Assembly (NCBI RefSeq): GCF_900249755.1
Contig: NZ_LT976853.1
Span: forward strand, 945,376 to 1,009,375
Direction of reading: 5' to 3'
Source of the DNA: Cupriavidus taiwanensis
GTDB taxonomy: Bacteria; Pseudomonadota; Gammaproteobacteria; Burkholderiales; Burkholderiaceae
Length of the DNA stretch: 64,000 nucleotides
How positions within the stretch are numbered: position 1 is the stretch's first letter; each line of letters begins with the position of its first letter. Below are positions 36,522 through 43,709 of this stretch, one piece after another. Position numbers and translations under genes: made by a program. The notes under the pieces were generated by a model. That model saw only the letters and a list, made by a program, of their open reading frames with translations. It was not told the DNA's origin and did not search any database.

Positions 36522-37301
36522 ATGGTCAACGTTCCCCATCCGCCGCTTGCCGGCGCCCGCGTGCTGGTGGCCGGCGTGGCCAATGCCGATTCGATCGCCT
36601 GGGGCTGCGCCCGCGCCTTCCGCGAGCTGGGCGCCGAGGTGGCCATGACTTACCTGAACCACAAGGCCTATCCGCATGTCGCGCCGCTGGCCGAGGCCGT
36701 GCAGGCGCCGATCCTGATGCCGCTGGACGTCGAAGACCCGGCGCAGATGGCGGCGCTGTTCGCGCGCATCGAGAGCGTGTGGGGCCGGCTCGACGCGGTG
36801 ATCCATTCGATCGCTTTCGCGCCGCAGGCTGACCTGCAGGGCGGGCTGCTCAACGCGTCGGCCGAGGGGTTTGCGCGCGCCATGGATATCTCCTGCCACT
36901 CGTTCGTGCGCATGGCGCGCCTGGCCGTGCCGCTGATGACGCAGGGCGGCACGCTGTTCGCGATGAGCTATGAGGGGGCGCGCCGCGTGGTGCCCAACTA
37001 TGACCTGATGGGCCCGGTCAAGGCGGCGCTGGAGGCCTGCTGCCGCTACCTGGCGCATGAACTGGGGCCGCGCGGCATCCGCGTCCATGCAATCTCGCCG
37101 GGGCCGCTGAAGACGCGCGCGGCGTCGGGGCTGAAGGACTTCGACCTGCTGCTGGCCGACGCCGCCGGGCGCGCGCCGCTGGGCGAGGTGGTCGACATCA
37201 TGGACGTGGGCTTCGCCACCGCCTACCTGGCCACGCCGTACGCGCGGCGTATTTCCGGCAATACGGTGTACGTCGATGGCGGCGTGAACATCATGGCGTA
37301 G
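36522..37301 (+). CDS. fabI: Enoyl-ACP reductase FabI-type
   Basis: FabI reduces trans-2-enoyl-ACP with NAD(P)H in fatty-acid elongation. The 259-residue SDR protein has the FabI cofactor start VLVAGVANADSIAWGCARAF (Gly-rich loop variant), SIAF in HSIAFAPQ, and the catalytic arrangement Tyr150...Tyr160-x6-Lys167 (NYDLMGPVKAAL). The C-terminus has SGNTVYVDGGVNIMA. CAGGAGCC precedes the ATG at 36522. It is probably a second, pathway-linked FabI rather than the housekeeping one, because it sits in the DUF3141/pta/ackA module. Confidence 0.9.
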   Translation: MVNVPHPPLAGARVLVAGVANADSIAWGCARAFRELGAEVAMTYLNHKAYPHVAPLAEAVQAPILMPLDVEDPAQMAALFARIESVWGRLDAVIHSIAFAPQADLQGGLLNASAEGFARAMDISCHSFVRMARLAVPLMTQGGTLFAMSYEGARRVVPNYDLMGPVKAALEACCRYLAHELGPRGIRVHAISPGPLKTRAASGLKDFDLLLADAAGRAPLGEVVDIMDVGFATAYLATPYARRISGNTVYVDGGVNIMA

Positions 37302-37398
37302 CGCGACTGCATCTGCGCGGGGCCCTGCCGGCAATTGGGATTACCATAACCGCGTTTCCGACTTCATTGCGGTGCCGGCCAGCGGCGCCCGACCCCCA

Positions 37399-38193
37399 AT
37401 GCTTGAACTCCAGGGAGCCATCTGGTTCCGCTCCGGCTCGCAGGACTGGGGCGGCAAGGACCGCATCGCGCTGCTCGCCGCCATTGGCGAGCACGGCTCG
37501 ATCACGGCGGCCGCGCGCGCCGTCGGCATCAGCTACAAGGCCGCGTGGGACGCCATCGATGCGATGAACAACAGCGCTGGCGAGCCGCTGGTGGTGCGCG
37601 CCGCCGGCGGCAAGGGCGGCGGCGGCACGCGCCTGACCGCGCGCGGCGAACAGCTGATCCGCACCTATCGCGCGCTCGAAGACGAGCACCGGCGCTTTGT
37701 CGCGCAACTGTCGCGCCTGGGCGAGGGCGCGGCCGACGATATCCACCTGATGAGGCGAATGATGATCAAGACCAGTGCGCGCAACAAGCTGTTCGGGCGC
37801 GTGGCCAGCGTGCGCGGCGGCGCGGTCAACGACGAGGTGGTGCTGGAGCTGGCCGGCGGCCAGCGCATCGTCGCCACCATCACGCATGAAAGCGTCGAGA
37901 CGCTGGCGCTGGCCGAGGGCGTCGAGGCCTTTGCGCTGATCAAGGCGTCATCGGTGCTGGTGGGGCTGCCCGACCCCGGGCTGCGGCTGTCGGCGCGCAA
38001 CCAGCTGGCGGGCGTGGTGGCGCGCGTGATGCCCGGCGCGGTGAACGCCGAGGTGGTAATCGAGCTCGACGGTGGCGGCACGGTGGCGGCCATCGTCACC
38101 AACGGCAGCGTCGAGGCGCTGGGGCTGCAGCCGGGCGTGGCCGCGGTGGCGGTATTCAAGGCGTCGAGCGTGATTCTCGGCGTGATGGCGTAG
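37399..38193 (+). CDS. modE: Molybdate-responsive regulator ModE
   Basis: ModE binds molybdate and represses modABC. The 264-residue protein has an N-terminal winged helix (IALLAAIGEHGSITAAARAV, then GISYKAAWDAIDAMNN, and the ModE signature GGKGGGGTRLT) and two C-terminal Mop/TOBE molybdate-binding domains starting SARNKLFGRV and SARNQLAGVV. The ATG at 37399 matches the family N-terminus; a GTG at 37372 is an alternative. A matching palindrome lies before modA at 41033-41056. The CYTH gene follows after 14 bases. Confidence 0.95.
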   Translation: MLELQGAIWFRSGSQDWGGKDRIALLAAIGEHGSITAAARAVGISYKAAWDAIDAMNNSAGEPLVVRAAGGKGGGGTRLTARGEQLIRTYRALEDEHRRFVAQLSRLGEGAADDIHLMRRMMIKTSARNKLFGRVASVRGGAVNDEVVLELAGGQRIVATITHESVETLALAEGVEAFALIKASSVLVGLPDPGLRLSARNQLAGVVARVMPGAVNAEVVIELDGGGTVAAIVTNGSVEALGLQPGVAAVAVFKASSVILGVMA

Positions 38194-38207
38194 CCGGCGC
38201 GACACCG

Positions 38208-38747
38208 ATGCCAAGAAACGTCGAGATCAAGGCCCGCATCGACAGTGTCGAGGCGCTGCTGCCGCGCGCCGCGGCGCTGGCCGAGCGCGGGCCCGAATAC
38301 ATCCGCCAGGACGATACCTTCTTTCGCTGCGCCAACGGACGCCTCAAGCTGCGCGAGTTCGCACCGGACCGCGGCGAACTGATCTTCTATGCGCGCGCCG
38401 ATGCGGCCGGCCCGAAGGAGAGCTTCTACATCCTGTCGCCGACGCCATCTCCCGGCACGCTGCGCGCCGCGCTGGCCGCCGCGCACGGCGAGGGCGGGCG
38501 GGTGCGCAAGCTGCGCACGCTGTTCCTGGCGGGACGCACACGGGTGCACCTGGACCGGGTCGAAGCGCTCGGCGATTTCCTGGAACTGGAAGTGGTGCTG
38601 GCCGATGCGGAAAGCGTGGCCGACGGCGTCGCCGAGGCCCATGCCTTGCTGGCGCGCCTGGGCGTGCCCGCGTCGGCCCTGGTCGAAGGCGCCTACGTGG
38701 ACCTGCTGCGCGCGGCTCAGGCCACGCGCGCCGACACCGGCGCGTAG
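38208..38747 (+). CDS. CYTH-domain protein (class IV adenylate cyclase-like)
   Basis: The 179-residue protein has the CYTH signature near the N-terminus (NVEIKARI, the E-x-K part of E-x-E-x-K) and the internal charged strands LKLREF, GELIFYARAD and FLELEVVLAD expected for a triphosphate tunnel. Family members hydrolyse triphosphates (thiamine triphosphate, inorganic triphosphate) or make cAMP (class IV cyclase, CyaB-like); the sequence does not decide which. It follows modE by 14 bases. Its last 31 bases overlap the 3' end of the convergent modC. Confidence 0.8.
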   Translation: MPRNVEIKARIDSVEALLPRAAALAERGPEYIRQDDTFFRCANGRLKLREFAPDRGELIFYARADAAGPKESFYILSPTPSPGTLRAALAAAHGEGGRVRKLRTLFLAGRTRVHLDRVEALGDFLELEVVLADAESVADGVAEAHALLARLGVPASALVEGAYVDLLRAAQATRADTGA

Positions 38748-39439
38748 ACCGGCGGATGTTGGCGGCTGGTGCCGCTGCCGAAGATGCGGCCTTCGCGGAT
38801 TTCCAGCACGTGGTCGCCCAGCGCCTCGACGTCGGCGGGGTCGTGCGAGATCACCAGCATCGGCACGTCCAGGCTGGCCTGCAGCGTGCGCAGCTCCGCA
38901 CGCATGCGCGCGCGCAGCGCCGGGTCCAGCGCCGAAAAAGGTTCATCCAACAGCACGATGTCGGGCTGCGCCACCAGCGCGCGCGCCAGCGCCACGCGCT
39001 GCTTCTGGCCGCCGGAGATTTCCGCGGGGTAGTTGCCGACGATGTCGGCCAGCCCGAACGCATCGATCCAGCGCTGCGCCTGCGGATGCAGCGCGCCGCG
39101 GCGCGGATTGCGCCAGCCGCGCGCCAGCCCGAAGCCGATGTTCTGGCCCACGGTCAGGTGCGGGAACAGCGCATATTCCTGGAACAGGTAGGCCACGCGG
39201 CGTTCCTGCGGGCGCACGTCGATGCCGGCTTCGGCATCGAACAGCGTGCGGCCGTTCAGCACGATGCGGCCGCTGTCCGGCGCCAGCAGGCCGGCGATGG
39301 CGCGCAGCGTCAGGCTCTTGCCTGCGCCGGAGGGGCCGAACAGCGCAATGCGCCGGCTGGCCGAATCGAAGTCGATATCCAGCGCAAAGTGGCGGTCGGC
39401 CGAGACCATCTGCTTGCGGATGCTGACGTGCATGCTCAT
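38717..39439 (-). CDS. modC: Molybdate ABC transporter ATPase ModC
   Basis: ModC energises molybdate import by ModB. The 240-residue ATPase has Walker A GPSGAGKS, a Q-loop (YLFQEYALF), the ABC signature ISGGQKQRVALARAL, Walker B IVLLDEPFSALD and the switch His in VISHDPADVE. It ends soon after the nucleotide-binding domain, so it lacks the C-terminal Mop domain present in the roughly 350-residue Escherichia coli type; molybdate sensing here rests on ModE. The ATG at 39439 is chosen to leave 22 bases after modB; another ATG lies at 39433. Confidence 0.92.
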   Translation of the reverse strand: MSMHVSIRKQMVSADRHFALDIDFDSASRRIALFGPSGAGKSLTLRAIAGLLAPDSGRIVLNGRTLFDAEAGIDVRPQERRVAYLFQEYALFPHLTVGQNIGFGLARGWRNPRRGALHPQAQRWIDAFGLADIVGNYPAEISGGQKQRVALARALVAQPDIVLLDEPFSALDPALRARMRAELRTLQASLDVPMLVISHDPADVEALGDHVLEIREGRIFGSGTSRQHPPVYAPVSARVA

Positions 39440-39461
39440 GGCGATCTGCGTGGCCCTGGCG

Positions 39462-40172
39462 TTAGCGGACGCGCGGGCGCAGGCGCCGGCGTTCATAGTG
39501 TTCAGCGGGATTGCGCGCGGCCGCAGGCACCAGGCGCCCGGCAATCACGAGCAGCAGCACGCAGGTGATCGAAGTGACCAGCACCAGCAGGTTGGCGGTG
39601 TTGTCGTCGCCGGCCTGGACCGCCTCGTAGATGGCCACCGACAGCGTCTGGGTGCGCCCGGGCAGGTTGCCGGCGATCATCAGCGTGGCGCCGAATTCGC
39701 CCAGCGCGCGCGCAAACGCCAGCAGCACGCCGGCGATGATGCCGCGCGCCGCCAGCGGCAGCGTCACGCGAAAAAAGATGCCGCTCTCGGGCACGCCCAG
39801 CACGCGCGCGGCGTTTTCCAGCTGGTGGTCGACGCCTTCAAAGGCGGCGCGCGCGGACTTGAGCACCAGCGGGAAGGCGACGATGGTCGAAGCCAGCACC
39901 GCCCCCTGCCAGGTAAAGACCAGTTCGATGCCGAGCCGCGCCAGCCACTCGCCGAACACGCCACGGCGTCCCACCAGCACCAGCAGGTAATAGCCCAGCA
40001 CGGTCGGCGGCAGCACCAGCGGCAGCGTCAGCACCGCATCGACCACGTCGCGCAGCGGCGAGCGCCAGCGCGCCAGCGCCCAGGCCGCGCCGACGCCGAG
40101 CACGGCGTTCAGCGCGGTGGCCCAGCCCGCCACCTTCAGCGACAGCAGCAGCGGTACCCAGACGGCATCCAT
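39462..40172 (-). CDS. modB: Molybdate ABC transporter permease ModB
   Basis: ModB is the inner-membrane channel of the molybdate importer. The 236-residue protein has about five or six hydrophobic helices and the permease signature region ARALGEFGATLMIAGN that contacts ModC, preceded by LPLVLPPTVLGYYLL, a ModB hallmark. It lies 18 bases after modA and 22 bases before modC in the leftward operon. Confidence 0.95.
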   Translation of the reverse strand: MDAVWVPLLLSLKVAGWATALNAVLGVGAAWALARWRSPLRDVVDAVLTLPLVLPPTVLGYYLLVLVGRRGVFGEWLARLGIELVFTWQGAVLASTIVAFPLVLKSARAAFEGVDHQLENAARVLGVPESGIFFRVTLPLAARGIIAGVLLAFARALGEFGATLMIAGNLPGRTQTLSVAIYEAVQAGDDNTANLLVLVTSITCVLLLVIAGRLVPAAARNPAEHYERRRLRPRVR

Positions 40173-40190
40173 GGCGTGCGCGGCGCGGCC

Positions 40191-40961
40191 TCAGGGCTTG
40201 TGGAAGCCGAAGCGCGACAGGATCGCCTGGCCTTCGGGCGAGGCGACATAGTCGACGAACTGCGCCGCTTCCTTCGGCTGGCGCGCCTGGCTGGTGATGG
40301 CGATGGGGTAGGTCACCGGCGTGCGGCTGGGCACGCGCACCGCCACCCTGACCTTGTCGGGCATCACCGTGGCATCGGTGGCGAAGACGAAGCCGGCCTC
40401 GACCTCGCCGCGCGCCACGTAGTCCAGGCTCTGGCGCACGTTCTGCGCCGGCACGCCCTTGGCGGCGACCGCGTCCCACAGCCCGGCCGCTTCCAGCGCG
40501 CCGCGGGTGTAGCGGCCCACCGGCACCGAGGCCGGGTTGCCGTAGGCGATGCGCCGGATTTCCGGGCGCGTCAGGTCTTGCAGCGAGGCGATCGGCAGCT
40601 TGCTGTCGGCCGGCACGATCAGCACCACCTGGTTGGCGGCAAAGTTGCGGCGCGAGCCCGGCGCGATCACCTTTTCGGCCTCGGCCTTGTTCATCGCCTC
40701 CTGGTCGGCCGAGGCGAACACATCGGCCGGCGCGCCCTTGACGATCTGCTGCATCAGCACGTCGGACGCGCCGAAGTTCAGCACCACGTGCGTGCCGGGG
40801 TGGGCGCGCTCGTACGATTCGGCCAGCGATTTGAAAGCGTTGGTAAGGCTGGCCGCGGCCGAGACCACCAGGTCGGCGGCGAAGGCGGGCGGGGCGGCCA
40901 GCGCCAGCGCCGCGGCGGCGGCCAGCAGCAGCCCGCGGCGGCGGGAACGGAAGGCAGGCAT
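40191..40961 (-). CDS. modA: Molybdate-binding periplasmic protein ModA
   Basis: ModA captures molybdate or tungstate in the periplasm and delivers it to ModBC. The 256-residue precursor has a signal peptide (RRRGLLLAAAAALALAAPPA, cleavage after AFA). The mature part begins ADLVVSAAASLTNAFKSLAE, with the Ser and Ala-Ser positions that bind oxyanion, then VVLNFGASDVLMQQIVKGAP and the motif ADVFASADQEAM. It is the first gene of modABC, 72 bases downstream of a ModE-type palindrome. Confidence 0.95.
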   Translation of the reverse strand: MPAFRSRRRGLLLAAAAALALAAPPAFAADLVVSAAASLTNAFKSLAESYERAHPGTHVVLNFGASDVLMQQIVKGAPADVFASADQEAMNKAEAEKVIAPGSRRNFAANQVVLIVPADSKLPIASLQDLTRPEIRRIAYGNPASVPVGRYTRGALEAAGLWDAVAAKGVPAQNVRQSLDYVARGEVEAGFVFATDATVMPDKVRVAVRVPSRTPVTYPIAITSQARQPKEAAQFVDYVASPEGQAILSRFGFHKP

Positions 40962-41032
40962 CGGAATCCTCGGGAAGCGGCCGCCGGCATGCGTGGCAGG
41001 CGCGGCAAGACCGGAGCAGGTGGACTGACAGG

Positions 41033-41056
41033 CGCAATATACGTCTGTATATAGCG
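41033..41056. promoter_or_regulatory. ModE-type operator upstream of modABC
   Basis: The 24 bases form an imperfect palindrome, CGCAATATAC-GTCT-GTATATAGCG, with one mismatched pair and a 4-base centre. The half-site matches the TATATA/CG pattern of known ModE boxes. It lies 72 bases before the modA start, in a short A+T-rich patch that should contain the promoter. modE is encoded nearby at 37399. Confidence 0.75.
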
Positions 41057-41180
41057 ATGCGTCAATGATGCGCCATGACGGGTGTCATGGGTATTCCGAT
41101 GGGCATAAGTGGTGTATCAGGGGCAGCGAATGTGCCCGCGCGAACCGGCTGGCGCGGCCTGGCGCCAGCCTGCCGCGGTT

Positions 41181-41375
41181 TCAGGCCGGCGGCGTGCCTT
41201 CCTTGAACATCGATTTCAACTGGCTGCGCAGCTCAGGCGTGTCCTGATGCTGGTGCACCGTCACCGCGTGCTGGACCGCGGCCTCGAGCAGTTCGTCTTC
41301 GCTGTCGGCGCTCAATGCCACCGTGCAGTGGGTGTCGCTCGGGTACTCGCGGCAATCGATAAACTTGCGTGCCAT
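41181..41375 (-). CDS. DUF1059-family small protein
   Basis: The 64-residue protein MARKFIDCREYPSDTHCTVA, with SEDELLEAAVQHAVTVHQHQ further on, fits the DUF1059 family of unknown function: a Cys near residue 8, a second Cys about 10 residues later, and a helical His-rich C-terminus. CAGGAGG lies 5 bases before the ATG at 41375. It is probably transcribed alone or with the gene to its right (72 bases away). Confidence 0.8.
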   Translation of the reverse strand: MARKFIDCREYPSDTHCTVALSADSEDELLEAAVQHAVTVHQHQDTPELRSQLKSMFKEGTPPA

Positions 41376-41447
41376 GATGCCTCCTGACCCCGGCCTGCAG
41401 CATGGGGCCGAGGCCGGTGCATCCAGTATAGGCAGGCGGCCAGGCCG

Positions 41448-42389
41448 CTACAGCACCGGCGTCAGCACCTTGCCGTCGGCGAGGAAGGCGTCCAGGTTCT
41501 GCAGGGTCAGCGCGGTCATGGCGGCGCGGGTTTCGTGCGTGCCGCTGGCCGCGTGCGGTGCCAGCACGACATGGTCCATCGCCAGCAACGCCGGCGGCAC
41601 GTTGGGCTCGTCCTGGAACACATCCAGGCCCGCGCCGCCCAGCCGGCCTTCCGCCAGCGCCGCGACCAGCGCCGCCTCGTCGACCACGCTGCCGCGCGAC
41701 ACGTTGACCAGGATGCCGCGCGGGCCGAGCGCATCGAGGATCTCGCGCGACACCAGCCCCGCGGTCGAGGGCCCGCCCACGGTCGCCACCACCAGGAAGT
41801 CTGCCCATGCCGCCAGCGCCTTCAGGTCCGCCTCGAAGCGCCACGGTGCGCCTTCGCGCGGGCGGCGGTTGTGGTAGGCAATCTCCATGTCGAAGCCCTG
41901 CGCGCGCCGGGCGACGATCTCGCCGATGCGGCCCAGGCCGACGATGCCCAGCTTCTTGCCCGATACGCGCGTGGTCAGCGGGAAGCCGCCCTGCGGCCAG
42001 CGCCCGGCGCGCACGAAGCGGTCGCCATGGGCGATGCCGCGCGCCGCATCCAGCAGCAGCCCGAAGGCCTGGTCGGCGACGCAGTCGTTGAGCACGTCGG
42101 GCGTGTTGCTGACCTGGATGCCGCGCGCGCGGGCGGCGTCGAGCGCAATCGCGTCATAGCCGACGCCGAAGCTGACGATGGCTTCCAGCCGCGGCAGCGC
42201 ATCGATCAGCGCGGCGCTGCAGCCGTGGCGCGCCGAGGTCACCACCACGCGCACCTGCTGCCCCTCGCTGCGCGCCCAGGCGAGGGAATCGGCGTGCTGC
42301 CACAGCGCGGCGGCGCCGTACTGTTGTTGCAGGGTCGCATTGGTCTGCGGCGCGAGCGGGCCGACCTGGAGGATCTGGGGAGCGGGCAT
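41448..42389 (-). CDS. D-2-hydroxyacid dehydrogenase
   Basis: The enzyme is an NAD(P)-dependent reductase of 2-keto acids (glyoxylate/hydroxypyruvate reductase type). It has 313 residues. The N-terminal catalytic part has IVSFGVGYDAIALDAARARG; the nucleotide-binding domain starts with KKLGIVGLGRIGEIVARRAQ (GxGxxG). Catalytic residues lie in NVSRGSVVDEAALVAAL (Arg), DVFQDEPNVPP (Glu) and HAASGTHETR (His, in the variant HAASGT). The ATG at 42389 gives a normal length; the longer frame is Arg-rich shadow. The substrate cannot be read. Confidence 0.85.
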   Translation of the reverse strand: MPAPQILQVGPLAPQTNATLQQQYGAAALWQHADSLAWARSEGQQVRVVVTSARHGCSAALIDALPRLEAIVSFGVGYDAIALDAARARGIQVSNTPDVLNDCVADQAFGLLLDAARGIAHGDRFVRAGRWPQGGFPLTTRVSGKKLGIVGLGRIGEIVARRAQGFDMEIAYHNRRPREGAPWRFEADLKALAAWADFLVVATVGGPSTAGLVSREILDALGPRGILVNVSRGSVVDEAALVAALAEGRLGGAGLDVFQDEPNVPPALLAMDHVVLAPHAASGTHETRAAMTALTLQNLDAFLADGKVLTPVL

Positions 42390-42576
42390 GGGGGAACGGG
42401 AGGGTCGAGGCGTGACGGGCAATGTTAGCGCAGTGGCGCGCCGCGCGCCGGCGCGCAACCCGCCGCGTGCGCGCAAGCTGTGCGATGTTCGGGCGGCGGC
42501 ACGGTGCCACCTGCGCCGGCCCCGGGTTATGCTGCGATTCTCGCGGCTTGCCTCGCTTCCCAGTCTCCCACGTGCC

Positions 42577-43086
42577 ATGACCACCATCTACCTCGCTGGC
42601 TTTGACGTGTTCCGCAAGGACGCGCGCGCCTGGGGCGAGCACCTCAAGGCGCTGTGCGCGGCGCATGGCTTCACCGGCCTGTATCCGCTCGACCAGTCCG
42701 CGCCCGCGGGCCGCTCCGGCCCCGACACCGCGCGCTGGATCTATGACGCGAATATCGCGCTGCTGCGGCGCGCCGACGTGGTGATGGCCAACCTGGATGA
42801 CTTCCGCGGCCCGGGCGAGCCGGATTCCGGCACCGCCTTCGAGGTGGGCTTCGCGGTGGCGCTGGGCAAGCCGGTGTGGGGCTACAGCGCCGATGCCGGC
42901 ACGCTGCGCGAGCGCGTCACGGTAGCGACCGATGCCGACGGCACGCCGCTGGATGCGCGCGGCTTTACCGTGGAGGACTTCGGTCTGGGCAAGAACCTGA
43001 TGCTGGCGTGTTCGGTGCGGTTGGTGCAGGGCGGCGCGGCCGAATGCCTGGCGGCAATGGCCGCCGCCCTGCGCAACGGCAACTAG
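42577..43086 (+). CDS. Nucleoside 2-deoxyribosyltransferase-like protein
   Basis: The 169-residue protein resembles nucleoside 2-deoxyribosyltransferases, which exchange bases on deoxynucleosides. It starts MTTIYLAGFDVFRKDARAWG, has the family-like helix IYDANIALLRRADVVMANLD and the segment EPDSGTAFEVGFAVALGKPV with the likely catalytic Glu in GTAFEVG. The final 4 bases overlap the stop of the convergent pqiC (the two stops share CTAG). No close partner gene is evident, so salvage is the simplest role. Confidence 0.82.
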   Translation: MTTIYLAGFDVFRKDARAWGEHLKALCAAHGFTGLYPLDQSAPAGRSGPDTARWIYDANIALLRRADVVMANLDDFRGPGEPDSGTAFEVGFAVALGKPVWGYSADAGTLRERVTVATDADGTPLDARGFTVEDFGLGKNLMLACSVRLVQGGAAECLAAMAAALRNGN

Positions 43087-43709
43087 CGCCGCAGCGCCTG
43101 CACGCCGGCCGCGATATCGTTGGCGGTACTCGCCACGATCTCGCGATAGGCCGCCACCACGCCGTCGACCGCACCCGGCGCCGGCAACTCTGCCTGGGTC
43201 CTGCCGCTGACCACCTTGCCGTCGGGCAGCCGGCGCACGGTCCAGTTGATGGTGGCGCCGGCACGCTGGCCCACGTCGGCGTCCAGGCGCAGCACTTCGG
43301 TGGTGATGCGGTACAGCGGCTGCACGTCGGAGAGCCCCTGCTGGTAGGTGTCGACGGCGCCCAGCGTGGCCTGCAGGCGCTGCGACAGCGCATCGCGCAG
43401 CTCGTCGGGCAGCGGCGCGGACCAGCGCGACAGGTCCAGCAGGCGCACGCCGGCATCGCTGCCGTTGCCATTGCCATTGCCACCGTCGCGCACCACCAGC
43501 TGCGGCCGGTTCAGGCGCTCCGGCACGCGCACCGGCGCGACTTCCAGCCACAGCGTGTCGGTCGACGGGGCCACCGCCGGCGCGGGCGCCGCCACGGTGC
43601 CCGGGCCTTGCGCCAGCGTGTAGTAGCGCGGCTCGGGCGAGGCGCAGCCTGCCAGCACCGCCGCGGCGGCGCTGGCGCAGACCAGGGTAAGCGGAAGGCG
43701 CTTCATCAT
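43083..43709 (-). CDS. pqiC: PqiC-type lipoprotein
   Basis: PqiC is the outer-membrane lipoprotein of the PqiABC intermembrane lipid-transport system. The 208-residue precursor has a signal peptide with lipobox LAGC (Cys22), then PEPRYYTLAQGP and the strands LWLEVAPVRVPERLNRPQLV typical of the ABC-transport auxiliary domain (DUF330 type). It overlaps the pqiB stop by 4 bases and is the last gene of the leftward operon. Confidence 0.88.
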   Translation of the reverse strand: MMKRLPLTLVCASAAAAVLAGCASPEPRYYTLAQGPGTVAAPAPAVAPSTDTLWLEVAPVRVPERLNRPQLVVRDGGNGNGNGSDAGVRLLDLSRWSAPLPDELRDALSQRLQATLGAVDTYQQGLSDVQPLYRITTEVLRLDADVGQRAGATINWTVRRLPDGKVVSGRTQAELPAPGAVDGVVAAYREIVASTANDIAAGVQALRR

